A DNA stretch of 64,000 nucleotides from an uncultured Methanomethylovorans sp. (lineage in GTDB: Archaea > Halobacteriota > Methanosarcinia > Methanosarcinales > Methanosarcinaceae), in NCBI RefSeq assembly GCF_963678545.1, contig NZ_OY782870.1, positions 1,426,001 through 1,490,000 on the forward strand. Reading direction: 5' to 3'. Shown here piece after piece: positions 1 through 9,617 of this stretch (the stretch's first letter is position 1; each line of letters starts with the position of its first letter). Under the pieces are notes generated by a model. The model was not told the origin of the DNA. It saw only the letters and a program-made list of their open reading frames with translations, and did not search any database. The position numbers and the translations under genes were made by a program.

Positions 1-1289
1 AGCATGGACAAATATATTTTACTAAGGAATACCGCATCGTAACACGCTCTGGAAAAATAAGATGGGTTACTGAAAGGTCCATGTTGGCAAGAGATGAAAA
101 GGGAGAACCAAGCTATTATCAGGGAATAATTATTGATATCACACATCTAAAAGAGATAGATAATGCTCTTAAAGAATCTGAAAAGAAGTACAGATTAATA
201 TTTGAAAACTCCCCTCTTGGCATTTTTAATTTTGACAAGGATGGCACCATTACCTACTGTAATGAGAAGATAATAGAGATTTTAGGTATACCTAAAGAAA
301 AGATAATAGGTTTCAATATGAACAGCTCCCTGAAAGATGAGGAAATGAAAGCGGCTTTCAGAGAGGTACTTTCACTGAGAATGGGTCATTTTGAGGGAAA
401 ATACGTATCACAGGGAAATGGAAAGAAAGTGTTCATAAAAGTGGATTACAGTCCTAATATATCGGATGATGGGACGTTGCTGGGTGGAGTGGGTATTGTT
501 GAGGATATTGGTGAGCGCAAAATTGCTGAAGATAAGTTGAGGAAATATGCTGATGAACTTAGCAAGGCGAATAAGGAATTAGAATCATTGGATAGGATGA
601 AAAACGAACTTCTGTCAAATGTGAGCCATGAACTAAAGACTCCTCTTACATCTATCAAAGGATATGGTGACCTTCTTATGGAGGGAGATCTGGGAGAAAT
701 GAATTATAAGCAGCTTAAAGCTCTTAAAACCATTATCCGCAATACCGAAAGACTTAGGAGACTTATTGATTCCCTACTGTACGTAAGCATGGCAGAAGCA
801 GAAACTATAACGTATGAATTTAGAAAAATAGACATCAATGACTTGATTGATAATGCTGTTACAGATATGGCAATGCCTATCGCTGAGAAAAATATAGAAG
901 TCCTTCACCAAGTACAGGAAGATCTGACGCAGATAGAAGGAGATGCTGAAAAACTCACGGATATGTTGACCAACGTTCTTGATAATGCTATTAAGTTCAC
1001 ACCTTCGGGAGGTAAGATAAGTATTTTTGCCAAGAAGGGAGGAGAAAATATTCAGATTAGTATTCAGGATAATGGAATAGGTATAGCTGCAGATCTGCTA
1101 CCTTTTTTATTTCAGAAATTCTACCAGATAGACCCTTCTATGAGACGTAAATACGGAGGCACTGGCCTGGGATTATTTATCTGTAAGAAAATAGTGGATG
1201 CACATAAAGGAAAGATATGGGTAGAAAGCGAGCAGAGGAAAGGAACTACTGTGCATATTCTGCTTCCTACCCTACAAGGGGATATATAA
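1..1289 (+). CDS. PAS-domain sensor histidine kinase (5' end outside window)
   Basis: The reading frame is open to the left edge (first full codon at 3), so the ATG at 81 is not the true start. Residues before it form the end of a PAS/PAC domain (EYRIVTRSGKIRWV, then IIDITHLKE). A second PAS follows, then a HisKA dimerisation helix with the phosphoacceptor motif NVSHELKTPL, then a HATPase_c domain with N box NVLDNAIKF, G1 box DNGIGIA and G2 box GGTGLGLFICKK. No membrane segment is visible in the part present, so this half looks cytoplasmic. No response regulator is adjacent. Its C-terminal half closely resembles that of the kinase at 22568-24541, so the two are probably paralogues. The ligand is unknown. 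Confidence 0.93.
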   Translation, partial: HGQIYFTKEYRIVTRSGKIRWVTERSMLARDEKGEPSYYQGIIIDITHLKEIDNALKESEKKYRLIFENSPLGIFNFDKDGTITYCNEKIIEILGIPKEKIIGFNMNSSLKDEEMKAAFREVLSLRMGHFEGKYVSQGNGKKVFIKVDYSPNISDDGTLLGGVGIVEDIGERKIAEDKLRKYADELSKANKELESLDRMKNELLSNVSHELKTPLTSIKGYGDLLMEGDLGEMNYKQLKALKTIIRNTERLRRLIDSLLYVSMAEAETITYEFRKIDINDLIDNAVTDMAMPIAEKNIEVLHQVQEDLTQIEGDAEKLTDMLTNVLDNAIKFTPSGGKISIFAKKGGENIQISIQDNGIGIAADLLPFLFQKFYQIDPSMRRKYGGTGLGLFICKKIVDAHKGKIWVESEQRKGTTVHILLPTLQGDI

Positions 1290-1367
1290 TTAATACCGAT
1301 TCTTTTTTAAGTGTGCAGACCGTACCACGCTACAACCTGATTCTCAATGAAATAAAAGAGGTAACAG

Positions 1368-2846
1368 ATGAGTAATATTCTGCGCAGAGGGCGTTTGGCA
1401 AGCACGCCTGATGAGGACATAATGGAATTCACTTCTTCAATGAAGTCGGACAAGTGGATATTCGATGCGGACATTATGGTAGACTTCGCTCATACTATAA
1501 TGTTAAAGGAACAGGGAATTATTAAGGAACATGATTGTTCCAGTATCCTTAAAGGATTATTGCGCATCAGAGAAGAAGGTATAGAAAAACTTGACCATAC
1601 CTACGAAGACATTCATATTTCCTTGGAATCAAGACTTATCGACATGGTTGGAGAGGATGTGGGAGGCAGAATGCACTCCGGAAGGTCGCGTAATGATGAA
1701 GTCGCAACATGCATTCGTTTGACCCTGAGGGAAGAGATGCTTGCCCTTATGGAGGAATTACATCTTCTACGCCATACTCTATGTTCACTTGCAGCCGAAA
1801 ATATTGAAACTCTTATGCCAGGTTTTACACACCTACAACATGCGCAGCCTACTACACTGGCCCATCATCTTATAGCCCATATGGATGCTTTGGGAAGGGA
1901 TACTGACCGTCTTAAAAGTGCCTATTCACGAGTTAACCTCTGCCCTCTAGGGGCTGCAGCATTTGCTTCCACAGGTTTTAACATAAACAGGGAACGTACT
2001 CGACAACTGTTGGGTTTTGACGGACTTTTGGAGAATTCCATGGATGCTGTCAGCAGCAGGGATTTCCTTATAGAATGTATTGCTACCCTCACAAATCTCG
2101 TCATTAACTTAAGTAAAATGGCAGAAGAACTTGTCATCTGGTCCACATCAGAATTCGGATTCATAGAACTGGATGACCGCTATGCATCCACCTCCTCCAT
2201 AATGCCCCAGAAAAAGAATCCCGACACTGCAGAACTACTGAGAGGAAAAAGCGGCGTGGTTGTAGGATCACTGATGGCTCTTGTCACCACATGTAAAGCA
2301 CTTCCTTTAAGCTACAATCGTGATCTTCAGGAAGCTACGCCTAACATGTGGAAAGCTATGGAAACTACCAGAAGTTCGGTACGTATGATGGAAGGCATGG
2401 TAAGGACCATGAAAATCAACACGGAGATTATGGCTTCAAAGTCCGTAATGGGATTTACAACAGCCACTGAACTTGCAGATACACTGGTAAGAGTAACAGG
2501 AATACCCTTCAGGACAGCCCATCAGATAGTAGGCGTACTTGCAAGGGGAGAAGGAGAAATTCATCTTCAACAAATAGATGTAGTGGCAGATGAAGTCCTG
2601 GGAGTTAAACTCAGCAGCAAGGGGCTTACAGAAGAGATGGTATGTGAAGCCTTGGACCCTATTTCCAATATAAAGAAAAGAAAGATCATAGGTGGTCCTG
2701 CATTCGAAGAAATGGAAAAGGCCATCGTCAGAAGAAAAGAGACTATGAATCATGCAGAGGAAGAGACAAATCAATTAAGAAATGGGTCAGAAGCTTCCTT
2801 AAATGCACTTGTAGAACTTGTGAAACAATATATTACTAAAGCATAA
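1368..2846 (+). CDS. argH: Argininosuccinate lyase
   Basis: It cleaves argininosuccinate to arginine and fumarate, the last step of arginine synthesis, in the cytoplasm. The 492-residue length fits the family. The fumarase/lyase signature SSIMPQKKNP lies near residues 276-285 and HSGRSRNDEVA near residue 105. GFTHLQHAQP carries the conserved histidine region. The ATG at 1368 follows a GAGGT ribosome binding site by about 6 nt. The gene is preceded by a 78-bp gap and followed by gatD after 27 bp, so the two may be co-transcribed, although their functions differ. Confidence 0.97.
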   Translation: MSNILRRGRLASTPDEDIMEFTSSMKSDKWIFDADIMVDFAHTIMLKEQGIIKEHDCSSILKGLLRIREEGIEKLDHTYEDIHISLESRLIDMVGEDVGGRMHSGRSRNDEVATCIRLTLREEMLALMEELHLLRHTLCSLAAENIETLMPGFTHLQHAQPTTLAHHLIAHMDALGRDTDRLKSAYSRVNLCPLGAAAFASTGFNINRERTRQLLGFDGLLENSMDAVSSRDFLIECIATLTNLVINLSKMAEELVIWSTSEFGFIELDDRYASTSSIMPQKKNPDTAELLRGKSGVVVGSLMALVTTCKALPLSYNRDLQEATPNMWKAMETTRSSVRMMEGMVRTMKINTEIMASKSVMGFTTATELADTLVRVTGIPFRTAHQIVGVLARGEGEIHLQQIDVVADEVLGVKLSSKGLTEEMVCEALDPISNIKKRKIIGGPAFEEMEKAIVRRKETMNHAEEETNQLRNGSEASLNALVELVKQYITKA

Positions 2847-2873
2847 TCGATGTAATCAGCAGATGTGATCTTC

Positions 2874-4130
2874 ATGGAATTCCAACAGGGTGACAAGATA
2901 AAGATAGAGAAGGACGGTGTGGGATACGAGGGCATAGTAATGCCAAGCACTACACATCATATTGTCCTCAAGATGTCTAATGGTTATAATGCAGGTATCT
3001 CTCCTGAGAACACAAAAATAACCTTGCTTCAGAAAGCTGCAAAGGCCCAGGATTTTAGTTCTGCCGGTACCACCCAGGCAAAAAAGACAACAAAGGGCAA
3101 ACTACCTAAGGTCTCCATCCTTTCTACCGGTGGTACAATTGCAAGTAAGATAGATTACAGGACAGGTGCCGTTACAGCCAGATTTTCTGCTGATGATATT
3201 TTAAAAGCCATCCCTGAACTTACGGAAATTGCCGATTTTTCCGGGAAAGCGATTTATAACATCCTTTCCGAGAACATGAGGACAGAATACTGGGAAGAGC
3301 TTGCTAAGGCTGTGGTAGAAGAGATCAGAGGCGGTGCAGATGGAATAATCATCGCACACGGTACAGACACGATGATGTACACGGCTGCAGCACTTGCTTT
3401 TATGATTCAGACGCCAGTTCCCATTGTGTTTGTGGGTTCCCAGCGTAGTGCCGACAGGCCAAGCAGCGACAACGCTATGAATGCGATATGTGCAGCTAAA
3501 GTGGCTGTCAGCGACATCGCTGAAGTGTGCTTGGTCATGCATGGCAGCGAATCCGATGACATATGTGATATACATAGAGCCACCAAAGTAAGGAAAATGC
3601 ACACATCCAGAAGAGATGCATTCAGGTCTGTTAACTCAGAACCGATAGGGTTTGTGGATTATCTTACAAGAGAAATACATACTCATCTGGAGTATACTAA
3701 AAGATCCTCAAATGAACTTGAACTTCGTGGAAGTTTCGAACCAAAATGTGCACTTATCAAATTCACACCTGGAGCAAGTCCCGATATCATTTCATATTAT
3801 CTTAATGCAGGATACAAAGGCATTGTAATAGAAGGCACTGGACTGGGACACGTGTCATCAGAATGGGTACCATTGATAGAACGTGCCACGTCCATGAACG
3901 TTCCTGTGATAATAACATCTCAATGCCTACACGGTCGGGTATGTGACCGTGTTTATGATACCGGCAGAGATATGCTGAAAGCAGGGGCCATAGAAGGAGA
4001 AGATATGCTGCCTGAAGTTGCTCTTGTAAAGCTTATGTGGGTTCTGAGCCTGTCTTCTGACCTTAGTACTGTGGAAAAGATGATGTGTGAGAACATTTCA
4101 TTTGAGATCAACGAGAGAAGTCTTGAATAA
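2874..4130 (+). CDS. gatD: Glu-tRNA(Gln) amidotransferase subunit D
   Basis: It is the asparaginase-like glutaminase subunit of the archaeal GatDE complex, which converts Glu-tRNA(Gln) to Gln-tRNA(Gln). Residues 1-75 form the GatD N-terminal beta domain ([16 protein letters not shown]). The AnsA-type domain follows, with the nucleophilic threonine in STGGTIAS and the second catalytic motif [11 protein letters not shown] place the start at ATG 2874 because GTGAT, complementary to the 16S tail, lies 4 nt upstream. A GTG at 2865 is the alternative and would add three residues. gatE is not in the window, so the partner must be encoded elsewhere. gatD is absent from bacteria, which supports an archaeal host. 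Confidence 0.96.
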   Translation: MEFQQGDKIKIEKDGVGYEGIVMPSTTHHIVLKMSNGYNAGISPENTKITLLQKAAKAQDFSSAGTTQAKKTTKGKLPKVSILSTGGTIASKIDYRTGAVTARFSADDILKAIPELTEIADFSGKAIYNILSENMRTEYWEELAKAVVEEIRGGADGIIIAHGTDTMMYTAAALAFMIQTPVPIVFVGSQRSADRPSSDNAMNAICAAKVAVSDIAEVCLVMHGSESDDICDIHRATKVRKMHTSRRDAFRSVNSEPIGFVDYLTREIHTHLEYTKRSSNELELRGSFEPKCALIKFTPGASPDIISYYLNAGYKGIVIEGTGLGHVSSEWVPLIERATSMNVPVIITSQCLHGRVCDRVYDTGRDMLKAGAIEGEDMLPEVALVKLMWVLSLSSDLSTVEKMMCENISFEINERSLE

Positions 4131-4136
4131 ACATTG

Positions 4137-4146
4137 TTTATATAAA
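4137..4146 (+). promoter_or_regulatory. TATA box for aspS-rpiA
   Basis: TTTATATAAA lies immediately after the gatD stop and about 65 bp before the aspS ATG. An archaeal start site about 25 nt downstream would give a leader of about 45 nt that includes the AAGGTGA ribosome binding site. This suggests aspS-rpiA is transcribed separately from argH-gatD. Confidence 0.5.
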
Positions 4147-4212
4147 AGTAATTACCTTTATAATTCAAAGATCGTATTGATGTAAAAATTACTACTCATA
4201 TAAGGTGAATAT

Positions 4213-5541
4213 ATGTCATTGAACTTAAGGACACATTATACGTCCCAGATAGATCCAGCAGCTATGAATGGTTCAGAAGTGACCTTAGCTGGCTGGGTGT
4301 ACGAAGTTAGGGACCTTGGAGGCATTTGTTTTGTCGTACTGCGTGACCGGGAGGGTCGTGCACAGATAACCCTTGTTAAAAAGAAAACAGATGCTGAGCT
4401 TCTTGAAACCGCAAGGAAACTTGTGAGAGAATCTATTATTACTGTTACTGCCACGGTCAAAGCTGAAGCAAAAGCACCAGGGGGGTATGAACTCATACCT
4501 AAAGAGATCAGGCTGCTAAATGAAGCTGAGTCACCTCTGCCCATGGATACAACCGGAAAAGTGGAAGCAGAACTGGACACTCGCCTGGATTCTCGGTTCA
4601 TGGACCTGAGGAGAGACAGGACCACAGCCATTTTCAAAATACGCCACGAAACCTTGCAGGCTGTAAGAAAATATCTTAGCGACAATGGATTTATCGATGT
4701 CACAAGCCCAAAAGTAGTGGCAACTGCCACAGAGGGTGGAACATCTCTTTTCCCTATAACATACTTTGACAGAGAGGCTTTCCTTAACCAGAGCCCACAG
4801 CTTTTCAAGCAGATCCTTATGTCAGGAGGACTTGACAGGGTCTTTGAGATTGGCCCCATTTTCAGGGCTGAAGAACACGATACCAGAAAACACCTCAATG
4901 AAGCAACTTCTATAGACATAGAGGCAAGTTTCTGTGACCATTTCGATGTAATGGCAATCCTTGAAAACATGATAGCCTATGTCTATACTCATGTAAAGGA
5001 GAATGCTGCAAAGTCACTTGAAGTACTTGGCATAGACCTGCAGGTTCCGGCAGTGCCATTCCCGAAGCTCACCTACGATGAAGCACAGGAGATCGTAAAT
5101 GCCCATGGTGAAGAAACACTCAAATGGGGAGATGACCTTAGCACTCTTTCCGAACATACTATTGGTGCTCATGTGTTCAAAGAAATGGGAGTTTCTCACT
5201 ATTTCATTATCGACTGGCCCACAGAAATTAAACCATTCTATGCAATGCCATACGAGGACAAGCCACAGTTCAGCAAGTCCTTTGATATGATGCACAGAAC
5301 AATGGAACTTTCATCCGGTGCCCAGCGCATACACATTCATGATATGCTTAAGAATAGAATAGAATCTCAGGGACTTAACCCTGAAGGATTCGATTTCTAT
5401 CTCAAGGCTTTCAGATATGGAATGCCGCCACATGCCGGATGGGGTGTTGGATGCGAACGTCTTGTTATGACAATGCTGGGTGTTGAAAACATCCGTGATG
5501 TAGTGCTGTTTCCAAGAGACAGACGAAGATTATCCCCGTGA
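4213..5541 (+). CDS. aspS: Aspartyl-tRNA synthetase, archaeal type
   Basis: It charges tRNA(Asp) and, if it is non-discriminating as in many archaea that use amidotransferases, also tRNA(Asn). The first ~100 residues are the OB-fold anticodon-binding domain ([15 protein letters not shown]). The class II catalytic core follows: motif 2 in [16 protein letters not shown] and motif 3 in [14 protein letters not shown]. The 442-residue length is the short archaeal form, without the bacterial GAD insertion. The ATG is preceded by AAGGTGA. rpiA follows after 13 bp, so the two form an operon. Discrimination between Asp and Asn cannot be judged from what I see. Confidence 0.97.
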   Translation: MSLNLRTHYTSQIDPAAMNGSEVTLAGWVYEVRDLGGICFVVLRDREGRAQITLVKKKTDAELLETARKLVRESIITVTATVKAEAKAPGGYELIPKEIRLLNEAESPLPMDTTGKVEAELDTRLDSRFMDLRRDRTTAIFKIRHETLQAVRKYLSDNGFIDVTSPKVVATATEGGTSLFPITYFDREAFLNQSPQLFKQILMSGGLDRVFEIGPIFRAEEHDTRKHLNEATSIDIEASFCDHFDVMAILENMIAYVYTHVKENAAKSLEVLGIDLQVPAVPFPKLTYDEAQEIVNAHGEETLKWGDDLSTLSEHTIGAHVFKEMGVSHYFIIDWPTEIKPFYAMPYEDKPQFSKSFDMMHRTMELSSGAQRIHIHDMLKNRIESQGLNPEGFDFYLKAFRYGMPPHAGWGVGCERLVMTMLGVENIRDVVLFPRDRRRLSP

Positions 5542-5554
5542 GGTAAGTGATAAC

Positions 5555-6256
5555 ATGCAGGAAAGGAACGCTATATCTGGAAGTACAGGTAAACAAGCAG
5601 CTGGAGAAGCTGCTGCCTGTTTGGTAAATGACGGCAGCGTGGTAGGCCTTGGTACCGGCTCTACTACAGCTTATGCAATTAAAGCGATAGGTAGAAGAGT
5701 AGCAGAGGGCTTGGACGTGTTGGCTGTTGTCACATCCTATCAATCTGAAATGCTGGCCATTGAAGCAGGTATACCCCTTACAACATTGGCTGAATACCCT
5801 GATCTAGACATTGCAATTGATGGTGCTGATCAGGTAGATGCTGAGTTGAACGTTATCAAAGGAGGGGGAGCTGCACACACAAGGGAGAAGGTTGTTGCAT
5901 ATTCTTCAGATCAGTTCGTAGTCGTTGTCGATGATTCAAAGATGAAGGATAAGCTTGACCATTTCGTACCAATAGAAGTACTTCCGTATGCAAAGGAACT
6001 GGCTATGAGATACGTGCGTGAACTTGGCGGCGAGCCACAACTGCGCCTTGCATCACGCAAAGATGGACCTGTTATCACTGACAATGGGAACTTCGTGATA
6101 GATGCTTCTTTTGGCATCATAGATAATGTGGAAGCTCTTTCTATGACCTTATCTATGTGCCCTGGAATCGTTGAACACGGGATTTTCACTGATGTTGCAG
6201 ACCTGGTGTTCATCGGAAACAAAGATGGTTCTGTAAAAAGACTGGATACCCTTTGA
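5555..6256 (+). CDS. rpiA: Ribose-5-phosphate isomerase A
   Basis: It interconverts ribulose 5-phosphate and ribose 5-phosphate, supplying ribose for nucleotides. In methanogens this works with the ribulose monophosphate route. Motifs are the phosphate loop [12 protein letters not shown], the catalytic IDGADQVD and [11 protein letters not shown]. The 233-residue length is normal. The start ATG follows GAGGTAAGTGATA. It is 13 bp behind aspS. Its TGA stop sits inside a hairpin shared with the convergent gene at 6265. Confidence 0.97.
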   Translation: MQERNAISGSTGKQAAGEAAACLVNDGSVVGLGTGSTTAYAIKAIGRRVAEGLDVLAVVTSYQSEMLAIEAGIPLTTLAEYPDLDIAIDGADQVDAELNVIKGGGAAHTREKVVAYSSDQFVVVVDDSKMKDKLDHFVPIEVLPYAKELAMRYVRELGGEPQLRLASRKDGPVITDNGNFVIDASFGIIDNVEALSMTLSMCPGIVEHGIFTDVADLVFIGNKDGSVKRLDTL

Positions 6257-6266
6257 TAAGGGTATC
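6245..6266. terminator. Hairpin between convergent rpiA and PhoU/RCK gene
   Basis: A perfect 9-bp stem, GATACCCTT and AAGGGTATC with a TGAT loop, spans both stop codons. A T-rich stretch follows on the plus strand. The symmetric position between converging genes suggests a two-way transcription end. Function is inferred from position and shape. Confidence 0.5.
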
Positions 6267-7473
6267 ATTTATTTCTATCACCCAGAGGACAGGCACACAT
6301 TTCTATTAATGCTTCTTCCCCTGTGTGTGATCCACGGGCTATAAGAATATCACCAACCTGTATCTGAGTATTCTTTTTAGGACTGTATAGCCATTTGTCA
6401 CCTCTTTTTACAGCCATAACATAGACTCCTGTCTCAGTCTCAAGCTTAAGTTGTCCGAATGTCTTTCCAACTATTGGAGAACAGCTTGCCACAGTAATAC
6501 GAATTATGACTTCATCTGACTGGCGTACCGCTATAGTTACAATGGGATGCAGTTCGATATTACGCAGCACAATGTCTGCAATAGCATATGCTGCATCTGA
6601 AATAGATTCTGAGGCATTTGCAAGATGCAAAAGTCCTCGTAACTGATTTACATCAGAAACATGCTTGGCAGTTTCTAGGACCCAGTGCTGTAATTCGTGC
6701 TTCATGTAGTCCATTTTATATTCAATGGCCTTTACTTCTTCAGCGATATCCTCGTTATCAAAAAGCAGTGCAGAATACGCCAGACCCACTGACATTTCAG
6801 CCATATCTTTCATATCCACAATGATGTTCACTGCTTTCTCTAGGTCATGCAACACTTTTTCATGTTTTACTTCTTTTGCAATGTACTTTTCATTGGTTAC
6901 AAGTTCTACGAAAAGAGGCACACCTTCGTCATGCCCTCTTGCAAAAAGCACGTCGTCAGCTCTGATCTTTGTTTCATGATTGGGATTATATACCCAGTCA
7001 TTCTGCCTGCGAATGGCAATGATCCACGTACCGGTCTGTGTATCCATTTCCACATCGCCAAGCGTATGGCCTGCTATTTTGGAATCTGGATGGATAGTAG
7101 CCCTAATTATGGTCTCAGCGGCTTCCCTCAGAGCAAGCTTCAACTCCATAGGAATACCCATTTCCATAAGTACGATCTTTGCAATATCTCCGGCGGCATC
7201 GGCAATCCCTACTGAGGCCTGTGCAACCTGCAGGACACCTGACATCTCTGCTGCTTCTTCCACACGTCGGGTACTTAAGAGGGCAGCTATTTTCATGTGA
7301 TAATAAAGAGTATCCATCTTATCTTCAAGACGTAGTACCTCTTCAGCGATGTCTATATTGTCATAGATCATTGCAGAATACGCCAGATCTACCATAAGTT
7401 CTGAGGTGTCTTTCATCTCGATAAGCATATCCTTGAGGTTTCTTGGAGTATATCGTATCTCTTTTGGACTCAT
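6265..7473 (-). CDS. Tandem PhoU / RCK_C domain regulator of cation transport
   Basis: This 402-residue soluble protein is an internal duplication: PhoU-like helices (residues ~5-105), RCK_C/TrkA-C (~110-195), PhoU-like (~205-310) and RCK_C (~315-400). The repeat is visible in DMKDMAEMSVGLAYSALL against EMKDTSELMVDLAYSAMI, and in VGKTFGQLKLETETGVYV against AGHTLGDVEMDTQTGTWI. RCK_C domains bind ions or small ligands and gate K+ and other cation transporters. The gene ends an operon with two MgtE-like membrane proteins 62 bp upstream, so it probably gates or stabilises that transporter. It has no phosphate-uptake (pst) neighbours, so a classic PhoU role is unlikely. Confidence 0.85.
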   Translation of the reverse strand: MSPKEIRYTPRNLKDMLIEMKDTSELMVDLAYSAMIYDNIDIAEEVLRLEDKMDTLYYHMKIAALLSTRRVEEAAEMSGVLQVAQASVGIADAAGDIAKIVLMEMGIPMELKLALREAAETIIRATIHPDSKIAGHTLGDVEMDTQTGTWIIAIRRQNDWVYNPNHETKIRADDVLFARGHDEGVPLFVELVTNEKYIAKEVKHEKVLHDLEKAVNIIVDMKDMAEMSVGLAYSALLFDNEDIAEEVKAIEYKMDYMKHELQHWVLETAKHVSDVNQLRGLLHLANASESISDAAYAIADIVLRNIELHPIVTIAVRQSDEVIIRITVASCSPIVGKTFGQLKLETETGVYVMAVKRGDKWLYSPKKNTQIQVGDILIARGSHTGEEALIEMCACPLGDRNK

Positions 7474-7535
7474 AATGTCTTATCAGCTCGGATTTACTTT
7501 CAATTTAAAGATATATTTTTCTTAATTATTTAACA

Positions 7536-8093
7536 TTATAACATATTCATCATACGCAGGGTAATAAAAATACCTGCAACACCGACCAGATCTCCCAGCG
7601 TTGCAATAATAGGAATCACAGTGTCATCGGGATCCAGTCCAAATCGGTGGGACATAAAGGATATGAATACAGTAGTCGAGAACACAACCATAAGTTCGAT
7701 ACTTCCTGCCATCATACATATCTGGAAAAGTACGAAAAAACCAATTCCTATTCCTAATAAGTGACCAGTAACCCATATTATGACGCTTAACACTGCGCTT
7801 GCACTTAAGCCCACTATCAAAGCTGCTAGTACGCTGTTCCTGACAACTGGGTCCTTTGTAATATGTCCTCCAAAACCCATGTGCAGGGCAGAGGATATCC
7901 TAGCTCCCAACATACTCCCAGTATCGCCTCCGATCTTGATAAGAGAAGGGATGAGTAGTAGAATTATAGGCATAGAGACAAGCTGGTCAAGCCGGTAATT
8001 CAGGATCTGGCCGGTGATCAGGCCAACAAGGGAAGTCGTTACCAGGATTGGAAAACCTCTGGCAACAATTCCCCTTACTGTATAATAAGTCAT
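7536..8093 (-). CDS. MgtE-like divalent cation transporter, half-size membrane protein (second)
   Basis: At 185 residues this is one copy of the SLC41/MgtE integral membrane domain without the cytoplasmic N and CBS domains of bacterial MgtE. About five hydrophobic helices are visible. Family marks are IPSLIKIGGDTGSMLGARIS near residue 50 and GLDPDDTVIPIIATLGDLVG near residue 160, a stretch that lines the ion path in MgtE. Its ATG overlaps the stop of the preceding half by 4 nt, indicating translational coupling and probably a heterodimer. Mg2+ is the likely substrate, though Co2+ or Ni2+ is possible. Confidence 0.87.
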   Translation of the reverse strand: MTYYTVRGIVARGFPILVTTSLVGLITGQILNYRLDQLVSMPIILLLIPSLIKIGGDTGSMLGARISSALHMGFGGHITKDPVVRNSVLAALIVGLSASAVLSVIIWVTGHLLGIGIGFFVLFQICMMAGSIELMVVFSTTVFISFMSHRFGLDPDDTVIPIIATLGDLVGVAGIFITLRMMNML

Positions 8094-8710
8094 AGAAAAA
8101 GCACCACCTTGGCAGCCAGAAAAAGCATTAGCATGGAAACAATATCACCGATAGTGGCAATGGCTGGAGTGACAACATTATCGGGATCAAAACCAAACTG
8201 GAACATTCCAAGAGCCAGGATAACCGCTACTACTACCAGTATAAGGCCTGATGACACTCCTGCCAGCACAGCTATGAACATGAGCTTCAGCGCACCGGCA
8301 CTTTCAAGACCAAACGCAATGGTGACAAAGTGACCCATAAGTCCAAGGATTGCTGAAATGATGAAACTTAATAACAATGAGCCGCCAATATTGTTGGTAA
8401 GTTCGGGATTATTCTCTATCTTTGTGATAAGACCCATGTGTATCGCACTGCCAAGGCGTGAGCCTAGCGTACAGGAAATATTGCCACGCATGCCAAGCAC
8501 TGCGGGCGCGATAACTATCAAGCCGGGGATCATTTGCAGTTCTTTTATCATGCCAGTAAAAATGATACCCGCGATGACCCCACCCATAGTTGCTATGATT
8601 TCAAAAGGCAACGCTTCACGTACTATCGATGAAACACTGGCATAGTCACCAATGTACTCTTCAACCATATCGATGTCATCCTCTCCTTCAGGATGTGTAC
8701 GGAGAAACAT
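8090..8710 (-). CDS. MgtE-like divalent cation transporter, half-size membrane protein (first)
   Basis: This 206-residue first gene of the operon has a hydrophilic N-terminus of ~30 residues and then about five membrane helices. MgtE-type marks are APAVLGMRGNISCTLGSRLG and GFDPDNVVTPAIATIGD, paralogous to the second half-protein. The two halves plus the PhoU/RCK protein form one minus-strand operon. The start at 8710 has no ribosome binding site but lies about 25 nt from a TATA box, consistent with a leaderless mRNA. An internal ATG 14 codons later is possible. Confidence 0.87.
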   Translation of the reverse strand: MFLRTHPEGEDDIDMVEEYIGDYASVSSIVREALPFEIIATMGGVIAGIIFTGMIKELQMIPGLIVIAPAVLGMRGNISCTLGSRLGSAIHMGLITKIENNPELTNNIGGSLLLSFIISAILGLMGHFVTIAFGLESAGALKLMFIAVLAGVSSGLILVVVAVILALGMFQFGFDPDNVVTPAIATIGDIVSMLMLFLAAKVVLFL

Positions 8711-8729
8711 AGTTTATATTATCTACAAC

Positions 8730-8741
8730 TTTATATTAAAA
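8730..8741 (-). promoter_or_regulatory. TATA box of the MgtE-like operon
   Basis: On the minus strand the sequence TTTAATATAAAG is centred about 25 bp upstream of the 8710 start codon. That spacing would place transcription initiation at or next to the ATG (leaderless mRNA). Confidence 0.45.
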
Positions 8742-8780
8742 CACTGTTATGAACCGAATCTGTCCAATTCATCAATAAAG

Positions 8781-8789
8781 ACTATATAC
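8781..8789 (+). promoter_or_regulatory. TATA-like box upstream of tRNA-Val
   Basis: ACTATATAC lies about 50 bp before the tRNA 5' end, in the 126-bp gap between divergent units. It is the only good TATA match on the plus strand here. Spacing implies a ~25-nt 5' trailer removed by RNase P. A CCCTA/TAGGG inverted repeat follows it. Confidence 0.4.
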
Positions 8790-8836
8790 CCCTAGTGACA
8801 TTTAGGGTACCGCACAACTACAATGTTGGAAAATAA

Positions 8837-8910
8837 GGGCCCGTGGTCTAGCCGGTTATGACATCGCCTTTACACGGCGGGGATCCTGAGTTCGAATCTC
8901 AGCGGGCCCA
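8837..8910 (+). tRNA. tRNA-Val (anticodon UAC)
   Basis: Complete cloverleaf: 7-bp acceptor stem GGGCCCG/CGGGCCC, D arm with AGCCGGTTATGAC, 5-bp anticodon stem TCGCC/GGCGG (one T-G pair) around loop TTTACAC giving anticodon TAC, and T stem CTGAG/CTCAG around TTCGAAT, then discriminator A. CCA is not encoded. No intron. An antisense reading frame overlaps its 3' half, marking it as a past integration site. Confidence 0.97.
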
Positions 8911-9005
8911 CTAAAATCTTCTGATTCTTCTGATGCTGATTTAAGTAAGAGTGCGAACTGTTTTTCTAAGGATTCTACTCTTGATTCAAGGGTTTTGGTG
9001 TTCAT
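8856..9005 (-). pseudogene. N-terminal relic of an SSV-type integrase overlapping tRNA-Val
   Basis: A 49-codon frame starts at ATG 9005 and reads leftward into the antisense of tRNA-Val, ending in a TAA within the D-arm region. Its first half is a charged helix (TLESRVESLEKQFALL). The part translated from the tRNA begins GPAEIRTQDP. Frames of this kind, a helix followed by a GP.(E/G)IRT(Q/H)D tRNA-derived peptide, are typical of the int(N) piece left when SSV-type archaeal elements integrate and split their integrase at a tRNA 3' end. Family assignment is from memory of that architecture. No catalytic residues lie in this piece. Confidence 0.55.
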
Positions 9006-9054
9006 CGGTTGTGCAACTGTAAGTTCAGCCCGCTTAATTAAAGGAGTTTAAATC

Positions 9055-9471
9055 GTGAATGTAATACAATTCGATGGCGGCGCGGTCCCTAATCCAGGTA
9101 CACGCGCAATAGGCGTCATCATTATTGAAAACGGTATAGTGATCAAAGAAATATCAAGAAAGCTGGATGGCATCGGCACAAACAATGAAGCTGAATATTC
9201 AGCACTCATCGAAGGACTGAAACAGGCTATCAGCCTTGGATGGAAAGATATATTTGTCCAAGGTGACAGTAAGCTGGTCGTTAATCAGGTTGCTGGTTCG
9301 TGGAAAGTGAATAAAGAAAATCTGAAGCCATTGAATGCAGAAGCTAAGAAATTGTTATCTCAGTTCCAATCAGCCAAGGTCGAATGGATCCCAAGAGAGA
9401 TGAATTCGAGGGCTGATGCAGCAGCTTCGAGGGCGCTATATAGAATTAAATCTTCCGCTTTCGGCATATAA
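9055..9471 (+). CDS. rnhA: Ribonuclease HI, archaeal type
   Basis: It hydrolyses the RNA strand of RNA-DNA hybrids. At 138 residues it is close to the compact archaeal and Bacillus-type RNase HI without a hybrid-binding domain. The four acidic metal ligands are visible: D in QFDGGAVPNPG near residue 6, E in NNEAEYSAL near 46, D in VQGDSKLV near 70, and D in SRADAAASRA near 123. It starts with GTG at 9055, 8 nt after AGGAG. It lies immediately inside the putative integrated relic next to the integrase N-terminal piece, so it may have arrived with that element. Confidence 0.9.
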   Translation: MNVIQFDGGAVPNPGTRAIGVIIIENGIVIKEISRKLDGIGTNNEAEYSALIEGLKQAISLGWKDIFVQGDSKLVVNQVAGSWKVNKENLKPLNAEAKKLLSQFQSAKVEWIPREMNSRADAAASRALYRIKSSAFGI

Positions 9472-9485
9472 TAAGCATTTAAAAT

Positions 9486-9617
9486 GGCTCTGTAGAATAC
9501 CTATTAAAATCAATATATACAGCCAGAAATAGTTGTGTTCTAACGATACCTAGAGAAACATTTGAGAAAAATCTCAATTCTGTTTCTTGCTTGAATATCG
9601 AGGATTTCTACAGAGCC
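9486..9617 (+). repeat. 132-bp inverted-repeat element (MITE-like), copy 1
   Basis: It is bounded by GGCTCTGTAGAA and, inverted, TTCTACAGAGCC. It encodes no protein. The same length, ends and interior (including AGAAACATTTG.GAAAAATCTCA near position 70) recur at 43184-43315. A third, reversed copy lies at 55458-55590. It sits 15 bp after rnhA and 28 bp before the split lamin-tail gene. No clear target duplication. The element that would mobilise it is not in the window. Confidence 0.75.

Noticed and set aside
4236..4970. 244-codon minus-strand frame inside aspS
   Set aside because: It is a shadow in the complementary frame of a strongly conserved synthetase; the translation is Ser/Leu-rich and unlike known proteins.
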